The notes below the pieces were generated by a model that was given only the letters and a program-made list of their open reading frames with translations, did no database searches and was not told the DNA's origin. 32,218 nt of DNA, taken from assembly GCA_002449135.1 (NCBI GenBank), contig DKCH01000054.1, positions 204 to 32,421 on the forward strand, written 5' to 3'. The stretch's first letter is position 1. Each line of letters begins with the position of its first letter. Positions 23,055 to 31,093 of this stretch are shown here, piece by piece. Source of the DNA: Caryophanales bacterium UBA6879 (GTDB taxonomy: Bacteria; Bacillota_I; Bacilli_A; RFN20; CAG-288). Both the position numbers and the translations under genes were made by a program.

Positions 23055-25781
23055 TTATTCTTGAATAGCTTTTAAGCAGCGAGAACATAAACATACACCA
23101 TCGACTTCTTTAGTATCTGCTTTATATTCCCAACAACGTTCGCACTTCTTATATTCAGTTAATTTAGTAATGATTTCATCTTTTCCTTTAGAGAATGTAA
23201 AATTACTAACTAAGAAATAAGTCGATAAATCATCATCTTGCTTCAAAAATTCTAATGTCTTTAATTCATCATCATTTGAAGTTACATAATTAACATCTGC
23301 CTTACTATTTAAATCAAATTTGTTATTATTTCTATCAATTTCTAATTGTTTATTTACTTTTGATCTAATTGATAAGAATGTATTATACATAGAAATTTTT
23401 TCTTGATCTAATTTAACATTAGGAAAATCACCTAAAGCAATATTCTTTTCTACTTTATTTGGTAAATAATCATTAACTTCATCCATAGTAAATGGTAAAA
23501 TTGGTGATAAAACAATTGCTAAAGATTTAGCAATATATGCTAAAACATGTTGAATACCTTTTCTTTCTAAACTATCTTCACTATTACAATATAAAGAATC
23601 CTTAGAAACATCTAAATAAAATGCAGATAAATCATTAATAGTAAAGTTTTCAATTAAGGAAGTAACACCAAGTAAATCATAATCAGCATATTCTTTGTCG
23701 ACTTTAGATAATAACTCATCAAATTTAGCTAAAACCAATTGATCCAAACTAGATAATTTATATTTTTTATTTAAATCAACTAAACTTTCATCTTTTTCAA
23801 CTAAATTAGCTAACATAAACTTAAATGTATTTCTAATTTTACGATAAGAATCACTAACAACTTTAAGTAAATCATCAGAAAGTTTAATTTCAGCCATCGT
23901 AAAATCAATACTTGCAGCCCATAATCTTAAGATATCTGCACCATATTTATTACAAATATCTTCAGGAGCAATGCCATTTCCTTTAGATTTAGAGAACTTT
24001 TCACCATTCTGATCAACAATAAAACCATGTGTTAAAATCATCTTATAGGGACTAACACCTTTAGTAGCAACTGCTAATGTTAAAGAAGAATTATACCAAC
24101 CACGATATTGATCAGTACCTTCAAAAATTAAATCAGCTGGGAACTTACTATCTAATGCTAATTCAGCCCCTAAGAAAGAAGAACCAGAATCAAACCAAAC
24201 ATCCATAATATCTTTTTCTTTAGTGAAGTTTCCATTAGGGGATTTACTATTTTTATATCCAACAGGTAATAAATCCTTAGCCTCTTTTTCAAACCAAATA
24301 TTTGAGCCATGTTCTCTAACTAAAGAAATAATATGATCAAAAACAGCTTTTTCTAAAATAGGTGAACCATCTTCATTATAAATAATAGGTAAAGGAACGC
24401 CCCAAGCTCTTTGACGTGAAATACACCAATCTTCTCTACCTTCAACCATTTTAATTAATCTGATCTTACCCCAACTTGGTTTATAGTTGATTTTATTAGC
24501 TTCTCTTAAAATATCATCTTTAATTTTAGAAATAGAACAGAACCATTGTGGTGTAGCTCTAAAAATAATAGGCTTTTTTGTACGCCAATCATGAGGATAA
24601 GAGTGGACAATTTCTTGACTTGCTAAAATAGAATGCTTTTGATTTAAAAGTTCTAAAACTTTAGTATTCGCATCTTCATAAAATAATCCTTCTAAATCTT
24701 TGCCAGCTTCTTTTGTCATAAAACCTTTATCATCAACTGGACAAACAATAGGAATTCTATATTTTAAGCAAGCTTTATAATCGTCTAAGCCATGACCAGA
24801 AGCAGTATGAACACAACCAGTACCAGAATCGCTAGTAACATGATCACCAACAATCAATAATGATTCTTTATCCGGATATAAAGGATGAATTACTTTACAA
24901 TATTCAGCATCTTTTCCTTTGAAGGTTTTAATTAAATCACATTGTTGAAGTTTAAATTCTTTTACTAATTTATCCTTTAATGATTTTAAGAAAATAAGTC
25001 TACCCTTTTCAGTTTGATAAATACCATATTCTAATTTAGGATTTAAACAAATAGCAACATCAGCAGGAATAGTCCATGGAGTAGTAGTCCAAATAACAAA
25101 ATAATCACCTTTAGAAATGATGTCATTTCCTTTACTTACTTCCATTTTTACATATATAGTAGTAGCCTTAACATCCTTATATTCAATTTCAGCTTCTGCT
25201 AAAGCACATTCACTAGAAGGAGACCAAGCAACAGGTTTTAAGCCTTTATAGATATAGCCTTTTAAAGCCATATCTTCAAAAATTTCCATTTCATGAGCTT
25301 CATATTCTTTTTCCATTGTAATATATGGATGAGTCCAATCTCCTTGGACACCTAATCTAATGAAGCCCTTCTTTTGCTTTTCAACTTGTTTATAAGCATA
25401 TTTCATACAGGCTTTTCTAAATTCAGCAACTGAAACCTTTTTACGATCAATACCTAATTTAGTAACAGCATTTTCAATAGGAAGACCATGAGTATCCCAA
25501 CCAGGAACATACTTTATAGAATAACCTTTAATAACTTTATAACGATTAATAATATCTTTAATAATTTTATTCAAAGCATGACCACAATGGATTTCACCAT
25601 TAGCATATGGAGGACCATCATGAAGATAAAAAGTTAAATCTTTATCCTTATTTTTTTCAAGCATTAAAGAGTAAAGATTTTCTTCTTCCCATTTTTTTAA
25701 TCTTAAAGGTTCATTGATATTTAAATTCGCACGCATAGCGAATTTTCCTTTAGGCATAATTAATGTTTTTTTAAGTTCCAT
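23055..25781 (-). CDS. ileS: Isoleucyl-tRNA synthetase
   Basis: This 908-residue class I synthetase charges tRNA-Ile in the cytoplasm. The HIGH box reads HCGH within PPYANGEIHCGHAL (about residues 58-71), and the KMSKS box is KFSKS near residue 580. A CP1 editing domain lies between them (WTTTPWTIPADVA; GTGCVHTASGHG). The C-terminal zinc finger has four cysteines: CERCW, then CLCSRC. The ATG at 25781 is chosen because AGGAG lies about 7 bases upstream; ten more codons back to a TTG at 25811 are open but have no such site. The 70-base leader is too short for a T-box. It leads an ileS-lspA-rluD-like operon. Confidence 0.97.
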   Translation of the reverse strand: MELKKTLIMPKGKFAMRANLNINEPLRLKKWEEENLYSLMLEKNKDKDLTFYLHDGPPYANGEIHCGHALNKIIKDIINRYKVIKGYSIKYVPGWDTHGLPIENAVTKLGIDRKKVSVAEFRKACMKYAYKQVEKQKKGFIRLGVQGDWTHPYITMEKEYEAHEMEIFEDMALKGYIYKGLKPVAWSPSSECALAEAEIEYKDVKATTIYVKMEVSKGNDIISKGDYFVIWTTTPWTIPADVAICLNPKLEYGIYQTEKGRLIFLKSLKDKLVKEFKLQQCDLIKTFKGKDAEYCKVIHPLYPDKESLLIVGDHVTSDSGTGCVHTASGHGLDDYKACLKYRIPIVCPVDDKGFMTKEAGKDLEGLFYEDANTKVLELLNQKHSILASQEIVHSYPHDWRTKKPIIFRATPQWFCSISKIKDDILREANKINYKPSWGKIRLIKMVEGREDWCISRQRAWGVPLPIIYNEDGSPILEKAVFDHIISLVREHGSNIWFEKEAKDLLPVGYKNSKSPNGNFTKEKDIMDVWFDSGSSFLGAELALDSKFPADLIFEGTDQYRGWYNSSLTLAVATKGVSPYKMILTHGFIVDQNGEKFSKSKGNGIAPEDICNKYGADILRLWAASIDFTMAEIKLSDDLLKVVSDSYRKIRNTFKFMLANLVEKDESLVDLNKKYKLSSLDQLVLAKFDELLSKVDKEYADYDLLGVTSLIENFTINDLSAFYLDVSKDSLYCNSEDSLERKGIQHVLAYIAKSLAIVLSPILPFTMDEVNDYLPNKVEKNIALGDFPNVKLDQEKISMYNTFLSIRSKVNKQLEIDRNNNKFDLNSKADVNYVTSNDDELKTLEFLKQDDDLSTYFLVSNFTFSKGKDEIITKLTEYKKCERCWEYKADTKEVDGVCLCSRCLKAIQE

Positions 25782-25852
25782 AAAATACTCCTTTAGCAAA
25801 AAGCAAATCAAAAATATTATAAAATTATAAGTAGTTTATTACAACAAACAGA

Positions 25853-26305
25853 CTACTTAACTTGAAGTAATTTCTTATATTGATCAATCCTATTTTCACA
25901 AGTTGAATAATGATCACAAGTTTCAGGAGAACAATTATTAATAAAGATTCTTCTAGCACGAGGTATAAAAGTTCTAATTTCTTCAGAATTATATCCAACT
26001 TGTATTTTCTTATCATCAACAATTATAGGTCTTTTTAAGCAAGAAGGATTTTTATATATGAAATCTATAAGTTCATTTAAAGACATAGAATTTAAATCCA
26101 ACTTATTATCTTTAATAACATTTGAACGCAAAGAAATAATCTCATCAGTACCTTCTACTGATTTAGTAAGAATTTCGCGAATATCATCTTTAGTTAAGCG
26201 ACCAGAAAGAATATTCTTGACTTCATAAGGGATTTTTTGTTCATCAAACCATTCTTTAACTTTACGACAGGATGAACACGAAGGTGAAATAAATATTTTA
26301 ATCAT
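25853..26305 (-). CDS. Spx/ArsC-family protein with an extra C-terminal cysteine tail
   Basis: This 150-residue protein has the thioredoxin-like ArsC/Spx fold. MIKIFISPSCSSCRKVKEWF (1-20) has the redox switch C10-x-x-C13 of Spx. CLKRPIIVDDKKIQVGYNSEEI (near 93-114) is the conserved R-P-I block, matching Spx better than ArsC. Spx binds the RNA polymerase alpha C-terminal domain and changes promoter choice under thiol stress. Spx is normally about 131 residues; here RARRIFINN is followed by a tail holding C125, C130 and C136, not seen in classical Spx. TATAAT (complement of 26321-26326) lies 15 bases before the ATG, and no clear Shine-Dalgarno sequence is present. The tail might bind metal or sense redox state; this is an inference. 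Confidence 0.85.
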   Translation of the reverse strand: MIKIFISPSCSSCRKVKEWFDEQKIPYEVKNILSGRLTKDDIREILTKSVEGTDEIISLRSNVIKDNKLDLNSMSLNELIDFIYKNPSCLKRPIIVDDKKIQVGYNSEEIRTFIPRARRIFINNCSPETCDHYSTCENRIDQYKKLLQVK

Positions 26306-26404
26306 AATAAAACCGTTTTTATTATATCTTACTTAATACATATTTTAAAGTCTTAAATTTCTTATAATACTTTATAAAATTATAAAAAATACAGTGTTTC
26401 TCAA

Positions 26405-27556
26405 TCAATTCTTTTTATTATCATCCTTATTAGTAAAATCAATAGTTCCATCACTATCAACTTTACCTGTTTTAGCTTTAGGATTAACATCTTTATTTTC
26501 TTTTACTTCACTTTCATTATAAGATTCATTTTGCTTTCCTATATCAGTAAAATGAAACATCGCATCATATTTATTTCTCATTTGATTTACATATTCATTA
26601 AGTACTGGATTAAGTCTAGATTTTAATAAATCAATATATGTTAAATAAAATAAATTATCAAAAATTCTCTCACGAACATAAAAGAAAACATAAACTAGCA
26701 AAGAAATTAAAATCCCAAAACTAGAGGCAAAAAATTGAAAATTTTCAGCAAAACAAAAGAGAATTCCAAAAGCTAAATAAGTAACAATACAAATAAGATA
26801 ACCCAAACCATTAATTTTAAAATCAAGAGAAGCATGTTCTTTACCAACTAAAGAAGCTATATTTCTTTTAATAAAGAAATTATCCATACCAGAAATAGTA
26901 TTAATTTTATTATCAGTAAATAAAATGTTCTGCAAATAGAAAACAGATTCATGCTTCCTAAGATTATAAATAATAGATAAATATATAAATAAATTAGTAA
27001 TCACACAATATAAGGAATAATAAAAATAATATTGATTAGAATAATTTTTTAAGAAAAAAGCAATATCATCTTCACTATTTGAATATATTACTTGAACAAT
27101 ATTTTCTAAAAAAGTTGGATCAACTATCCTAGCAATAATTGATAAAATTGCAAAAGCAACAATGCTGCCTAACCAACTAAATAATAATCCATAAAGTAAA
27201 ACTCTATAAATTCTAAAAGGATTTCTATTAATATGATAATAACTATAAAACGCTTCTGAAAAAGTAACTTTTCTATTTTCACCTCTTAAACAAGAAGAAA
27301 TTTGTAAAGTTAAGCCATAAAGTAAAGGGCAACAAACAAACAAAACAGCTAAAAAACATATGACAGAAATTATTAAACCTAATAAGTAGCTTAATAAAAA
27401 GCTTTCAATAGGGATAAAATTTGATAAAGAAATAGTAAAAACTATAGCGCTGATTAGTAAAAAAGCTAAGATAACAAAGAAATAACTACTAAAAGGTAAT
27501 TCAGTTTGACATTTAAAAGTCGAACGATTAAATTTCTTAAAAAGAGAATTATTCAT
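26405..27556 (-). CDS. Polytopic membrane protein of unknown family
   Basis: I do not recognise this 383-residue protein. Six hydrophobic segments are visible at about 23-44, 52-80, 117-144, 176-197, 248-268 and 275-293. Between segments 2 and 3 lies a polar cytoplasmic loop (CLRGENRKVTFSEAFYSYYH), which recalls the loop of DUF624- or DUF975-type proteins only loosely. After residue 300 comes a soluble, later strongly charged and low-complexity tail (SEVKENKDVNPKAKTGKV). GGAGG lies 9 bases before the ATG. It follows the NERD-like gene by 29 bases and is the last cistron of the cdaA operon, so it may work with that protein at the membrane. Confidence 0.65.
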   Translation of the reverse strand: MNNSLFKKFNRSTFKCQTELPFSSYFFVILAFLLISAIVFTISLSNFIPIESFLLSYLLGLIISVICFLAVLFVCCPLLYGLTLQISSCLRGENRKVTFSEAFYSYYHINRNPFRIYRVLLYGLLFSWLGSIVAFAILSIIARIVDPTFLENIVQVIYSNSEDDIAFFLKNYSNQYYFYYSLYCVITNLFIYLSIIYNLRKHESVFYLQNILFTDNKINTISGMDNFFIKRNIASLVGKEHASLDFKINGLGYLICIVTYLAFGILFCFAENFQFFASSFGILISLLVYVFFYVRERIFDNLFYLTYIDLLKSRLNPVLNEYVNQMRNKYDAMFHFTDIGKQNESYNESEVKENKDVNPKAKTGKVDSDGTIDFTNKDDNKKN

Positions 27557-27585
27557 TAAAAGCCTCCAATAAATATATATATATA

Positions 27586-28266
27586 TTAATGATGAGATTT
27601 TTGTAAAGATTGTTTATTATCTTCTTCAATTTTATTATTTTTAACTGATAAATTATGAAGCCGATCTACTAAATTTTGCAAATCTTCAGTTTTTAAAAGT
27701 GGTATTTCTTTATTTTTTTCATAGGTCTTAATAACTTTTTTTAAATCTTTTAAATGACAAAATTGAGAGTTATCAATGAACTTACCTTTAGTAATAGAAA
27801 AATTTAAATCGTTATTAGTGGCAACAATTGAAACAAAAATACCATTTTTCTTTTCATTAAAACATGATAAATAATTGGCTAATTTTAACATTCTTACTTC
27901 ATTAACATAAACAGGATTATCAACTAATCTTATAAGATTACCTTTATTGTCATTTAATTGTAATCGGGGTGAATAAGCCTCTGGAAAAATTAAATTCCCA
28001 TCAAAATAACGTGCGCATATGCAAAAAACAAAACGATCTCCAATTAGCAAATGATCAATATGAAAACCTGTTTTATTAACATCAACAATATTTACATTAT
28101 TTAATAAATAATAATCTCGATCCTTAGCTAAAGAATAAATTTTTCTCCATGTACGGTACTTTAAAATTTTTTCAATGTTTTTATGATAATAAATAAAACC
28201 AAATATTAAAAAGCCTATTAATAATATTAATAAAACACCAATTAAAACAAAAAGTACAGTATCCAT
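27586..28266 (-). CDS. Membrane-anchored NERD-like protein, probably catalytically inactive
   Basis: This 226-residue protein has one N-terminal membrane anchor (5-27) and a cytoplasmic domain. GFHIDHLLIGDRFVFCICAR (67-86), then YFDGNLIF, aligns by eye with the NERD nuclease-related core, whose usual form is Q-I-D-H...G-[IV]-F-V-I-E-x-K-x-x-x-G. D71 and H72 are kept, but the metal-site E and K positions are C84 and R86. The rest (VDNPVYVNEVRMLKLANYL; FIDNSQFCHLKDLKKVI) follows the NERD order of a conserved helix and late strands. The assignment is tentative. Its ATG follows the deoD stop after one base without a Shine-Dalgarno sequence. If correct, it is a binding or scaffold protein rather than a nuclease. 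Confidence 0.55.
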   Translation of the reverse strand: MDTVLFVLIGVLLILLIGFLIFGFIYYHKNIEKILKYRTWRKIYSLAKDRDYYLLNNVNIVDVNKTGFHIDHLLIGDRFVFCICARYFDGNLIFPEAYSPRLQLNDNKGNLIRLVDNPVYVNEVRMLKLANYLSCFNEKKNGIFVSIVATNNDLNFSITKGKFIDNSQFCHLKDLKKVIKTYEKNKEIPLLKTEDLQNLVDRLHNLSVKNNKIEEDNKQSLQKSHH

Positions 28267-28267
28267 T

Positions 28268-28978
28268 TTAAATAATTTCTAAAGCAACTTCCATCATCTT
28301 CTTAAAACCAGTTTGTCTTTGCTCACTAGTAGTGGCTTCAGAAGTGATAAAAGAATCAGAAATAGTTAATATTGTTAAAGCTTTTTTATGATAATAATTT
28401 GCTAATAAATATAAAGCATAAGTCTCCATTTCAACACATAAGCAACCCATCTCAGCCCATTTTTTCCATTCATCAGGAGAAGCAGAATAGAAAATATCAG
28501 ATGAAAAAATATTACCTACATGAGCAGGAATATTTAATTCTTTTGCTTTATTATAGGCTTTTTCAATTAAATTAAAATCACCTAATGCAGAAAGAGTACC
28601 TGGTAAATTAAATTGATGGGCAAAATTAGAATCAGAAGAAGCACCTTGAGCAATTACTAAATCAAAAAGTTTGCAATCAGCAGAATAAGAACCAGCTGAA
28701 CCAATTCTAATTACTGTTTCAACTCCATAAAATTTATAAAGCTCAGAAACATAGATACCTAAAGATGGCATACCCATTCCAGAGCCCATAACAGAAACTT
28801 TTTTACCTTTATAATAACCAGTAAAACCTAACATGTTTCTAACAGAATTAAATTGTTTAACATCAGTTAAAAAATTATCAGCAATAAATTTTGCTCTTAA
28901 AGGATCTCCAGGAAGTAAAACAGTTTTAGCAATTTCTCCTAGTTTAGCTTGATTGTGTGGTGTAGGTGTATTAGACAT
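28268..28978 (-). CDS. deoD: Purine-nucleoside phosphorylase, DeoD type
   Basis: This 236-residue enzyme is of the hexameric bacterial PNP type, which splits purine (deoxy)nucleosides with phosphate. Visible active-site blocks are TPHNQAKLGEIAKTVLLPGD (6-25), the GDPLRAKFIA phosphate site, SVRNMLGFTG with an arginine from the neighbouring subunit, RIGSAGS, CVEMETYAL (ribose-binding E) and the acid-base aspartate in TISDSFIT. The length is normal. AAAGGAG precedes the ATG. It lies 19 bases after the NUDIX gene, so nucleoside salvage and nucleotide hydrolysis are co-transcribed, downstream of the c-di-AMP cyclase. Confidence 0.97.
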   Translation of the reverse strand: MSNTPTPHNQAKLGEIAKTVLLPGDPLRAKFIADNFLTDVKQFNSVRNMLGFTGYYKGKKVSVMGSGMGMPSLGIYVSELYKFYGVETVIRIGSAGSYSADCKLFDLVIAQGASSDSNFAHQFNLPGTLSALGDFNLIEKAYNKAKELNIPAHVGNIFSSDIFYSASPDEWKKWAEMGCLCVEMETYALYLLANYYHKKALTILTISDSFITSEATTSEQRQTGFKKMMEVALEII

Positions 28979-28997
28979 TTTTTTCTCCTTTCATTAA

Positions 28998-29612
28998 TTA
29001 ATCAAATATCGTTTCCTTATTATAAGCAGCTTTTAAAATTTCTTCCATTTGTTTTGGATTATTTTTTATAGACCATGTTGGTAGCTTAGAAAGTGGAAAA
29101 TATTGTACATCTAAAATTTCAAAACAAAATTCTTTCAAATCTTTTATAATTTCCCCTTCAAAAACAATTATATACTCAGGAACATTAGTAGTCTGAATAT
29201 TTTTATAACGATCAAAAACACCAACTAGGTGAGTAAGCTTAACTATTTTACCAGCTTCTTCTTTAACTTCTTTAATAGCACTAGCTGATGGAGATAATCC
29301 TAATTCAGTCCATCCACCTGGTAACGACCAATATCCATCTGCTCTTTCTTTAACAAGTAAAACACTTTGACGGTCTTTAGAAAAAATAACTGTTCTAACT
29401 GAAACAGAAGGAGTTGGATAAATATCTCTAGTAAAAAAATTCAAACCTTTTAAGGAAATACTAAATTCATCCTTTAAAAAAGAATTAGTAAGTTCAGAAA
29501 GTTTAGTATAGTTATCAATAGCATAAGGATCTTTTGAATACTTTAAGCCGATTTTTGATATTTCTTCAACTTTTAATAGATAATCAGTAAAATCTTTTTT
29601 ATTTATAGGCAT
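28998..29612 (-). CDS. NUDIX hydrolase with NUDIX_N domain
   Basis: This 204-residue protein has an N-terminal helical domain (about 6-60) of the kind found in the NUDIX_N family, followed by a NUDIX hydrolase fold. The box is GWTELGLSPSASAIKEVKEEAGK (100-122). The essential E-E pair (E118, E119) and E115 are present, but the first glutamate of the consensus is L106 and the usual R is K114. Family members with NUDIX_N often act on nucleoside-diphosphate-linked compounds such as CDP-choline or ADP-ribose. The substrate here is unproven. The start shares one base with the cdaA stop (TAATG), so it is coupled to the c-di-AMP cyclase. Confidence 0.88.
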   Translation of the reverse strand: MPINKKDFTDYLLKVEEISKIGLKYSKDPYAIDNYTKLSELTNSFLKDEFSISLKGLNFFTRDIYPTPSVSVRTVIFSKDRQSVLLVKERADGYWSLPGGWTELGLSPSASAIKEVKEEAGKIVKLTHLVGVFDRYKNIQTTNVPEYIIVFEGEIIKDLKEFCFEILDVQYFPLSKLPTWSIKNNPKQMEEILKAAYNKETIFD

Positions 29613-30436
29613 TAATAGTTTCCTTCTTCATGACTTTCTTCAAATTCATTTCTATCTTCATCATCTATTTTAACAATGTCATTTTCCTTAGTTTGAGTAA
29701 ATGTATTAAAGACTTTATCAAAATCATCGTAATTAACTGATTCCAATGCACCATTATATGCAATAGATATTCTTCCAGTTTCTTCACTAACAATAACAGT
29801 AAAAGAATCAGTATATTCAGAAATACCTAAGGCTGCACGATGTCTAGCCCCATATTTACCAATTAAAGTTTTTGTAGTGGATTTAAAAAAGACACTTGCT
29901 GCAACAATAGTAGTTCCTCTTATAACTATTGCACCATCATGAAGTCTAGTGCCTTCATAAAAAATGGTTTCAATAATTTCAGGAGTAACAGGACAATTAA
30001 TAATTGTGCCATTACCATCAGCAATAACTTTATCAAGATTATCATGTCTTTCAAATGTCATGATAGCACCGGTTTTATTATCAGCTAACCATCTTACAGC
30101 AACGCCGATATTTTTAGAAAATTTTGCTAAATCCTCTTCAGTTGGTAAATCTTTTTTACCAAATTTAGAAATATATTTAGTTGGTCTAGTTGCTAGTAAA
30201 GAACGAATTTCAGAAAGATTAATAAATAAAATAATAAGTAGAGTTACAGCAGAAATAGATAATGCAATATAGAAACATAAAAATAGATTAGTAAAATAAA
30301 AAACAATGGTAAAAATAAACTCCGCAATTAAAATAATCCAAGCAATTTTATTTTTAACTCTAAAGATAACAAATCCAACAATTAATAATATAAAGACAAT
30401 GCTAATACCAAGATCAATGAAATCTAAAATTGACAT
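29612..30436 (-). CDS. cdaA: Membrane diadenylate cyclase CdaA
   Basis: This 274-residue enzyme makes c-di-AMP from two ATP. Three N-terminal membrane segments (about 10-26, 31-49, 53-74) lead to the DAC (DisA_N) domain, with the nucleotide motifs LHDGAIVI (165-172, D167-G168-A169) and GARHRAALGISE (196-207, RHR at 198-200). The last 40 residues are acidic and low in complexity. In most Firmicutes cdaA is followed by cdaR (ybbR) and glmM; here it is followed at once by NUDIX, deoD and two other genes. c-di-AMP controls potassium and osmolyte transport and wall homeostasis. GGAA lies before the ATG; a clear promoter was not found. Confidence 0.95.
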   Translation of the reverse strand: MSILDFIDLGISIVFILLIVGFVIFRVKNKIAWIILIAEFIFTIVFYFTNLFLCFYIALSISAVTLLIILFINLSEIRSLLATRPTKYISKFGKKDLPTEEDLAKFSKNIGVAVRWLADNKTGAIMTFERHDNLDKVIADGNGTIINCPVTPEIIETIFYEGTRLHDGAIVIRGTTIVAASVFFKSTTKTLIGKYGARHRAALGISEYTDSFTVIVSEETGRISIAYNGALESVNYDDFDKVFNTFTQTKENDIVKIDDEDRNEFEESHEEGNY

Positions 30437-30843
30437 AATTTTCCAAAAGTTTCCCTTACATTAAAAATATATCATAAATTAGTATAATAAAGCTTAAAAA
30501 TCTAAGTTTTTATTTAAAAAAATTCATTAATAAAGATGAATATAACTTAACAAGTATAAATTATTAAACAAAATAACAGTTTCAATCTCAAAAAAGCCTT
30601 ACTTATCAATAAAAATAATATGTTAAATTAACTTTAACAAATTTAATTATAAAAATAAAAAAGTATTATATCCTAATAAAAATCATATTTTTTAATCTTC
30701 ACTTAATAACATATCCATTAACATTAACATAAAATATTTTTATAACTTTAATAGCATACAATTCAAAATCTAACTTAATGCGGGATACAAGACAAGTTTA
30801 AGTATTATGTCCACAAAATATAATTTTTTAATATAACTAGTAA
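30437..30843. other. AT-rich intergenic region upstream of cdaA, no gene seen
   Basis: About 400 bases with stops in every frame and long A/T runs. The part nearest cdaA must hold its promoter; TATATT and TATACT-like boxes are present but no convincing -35. No tRNA or structured RNA was recognised. Confidence 0.5.
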
Positions 30844-31020
30844 AAAATCATTCTTAAAGACTATGTAGCCACTGATGACAGCCATAGTGTAGATGATTAC
30901 TATTATCCTTCCTATCAAGGGTTAAATTTTGCAAACATTTTGAAATGTTTTAATAAATACATTAATAGTAATAATATTAGTTCATATAATTTTTTAAAAA
31001 AATTAGCACTCTACTATTGA
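30844..31020 (+). pseudogene. Start-less coding remnant of about 58 codons
   Basis: After a TAA at 30841-30843 the plus strand stays open to TGA at 31018-31020. It encodes, in part, LKDYVATDDSHSVDDYYYPS, then YQGLNFANILKCFNKYINSN and NISSYNFLKKLALYY. It has no ATG, GTG or TTG near its beginning and no ribosome binding site. The first half is clearly less AT-biased than its surroundings and has a protein-like composition, so it looks like the tail of a decayed gene. Its end overlaps the upstream CIRCE-like site and the -35 box of hsp20. The family is not recognised. Confidence 0.35.
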
Positions 31021-31029
31021 CTTTGCTAA
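31003..31029 (+). promoter_or_regulatory. Upstream, degenerate CIRCE (HrcA operator)
   Basis: TTAGCACTC (31003-31011), 9 bases, then CTTTGCTAA (31021-31029). The left arm is a perfect CIRCE arm and six of nine right-arm positions match GAGTGCTAA, with exact spacing. It covers the -35 box of the hsp20 promoter. Confidence 0.6.
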
Positions 31030-31046
31030 AAACCTAGCTATAGTAT
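31017..31046 (+). promoter_or_regulatory. Promoter of hsp20
   Basis: TTGACT (31017-31022) is a near-consensus -35. The -10 is TATAGT (31039-31044, spacing 16) or TAGTAT (31041-31046, spacing 18). It lies between, and partly inside, the two CIRCE-type sites. Confidence 0.65.
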
Positions 31047-31048
31047 TA

Positions 31049-31075
31049 TTAGCACTTGAGATATGAGAGTGCTAA
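31049..31075 (+). promoter_or_regulatory. CIRCE element (HrcA operator) of hsp20
   Basis: TTAGCACTT, a 9-base spacer and GAGTGCTAA match the CIRCE consensus at 17 of 18 arm positions. It lies over the transcription start and ends a few bases before the AGGAG site. HrcA, held active by GroEL, should repress hsp20 here until heat or misfolded protein releases it. Confidence 0.93.
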
Positions 31076-31093
31076 AAAAGGAGATTATTAATT

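Noticed and set aside
25782..25852. T-box leader before ileS
   Set aside because: The gap is only 70 bases and lacks the T-box core and a terminator-antiterminator pair.
27569..27584. AT dinucleotide run as a repeat of interest
   Set aside because: It is a short simple tract next to a GGAGG site in a very AT-rich genome; nothing suggests phase variation, as it lies outside a coding frame and spacing effects cannot be shown.
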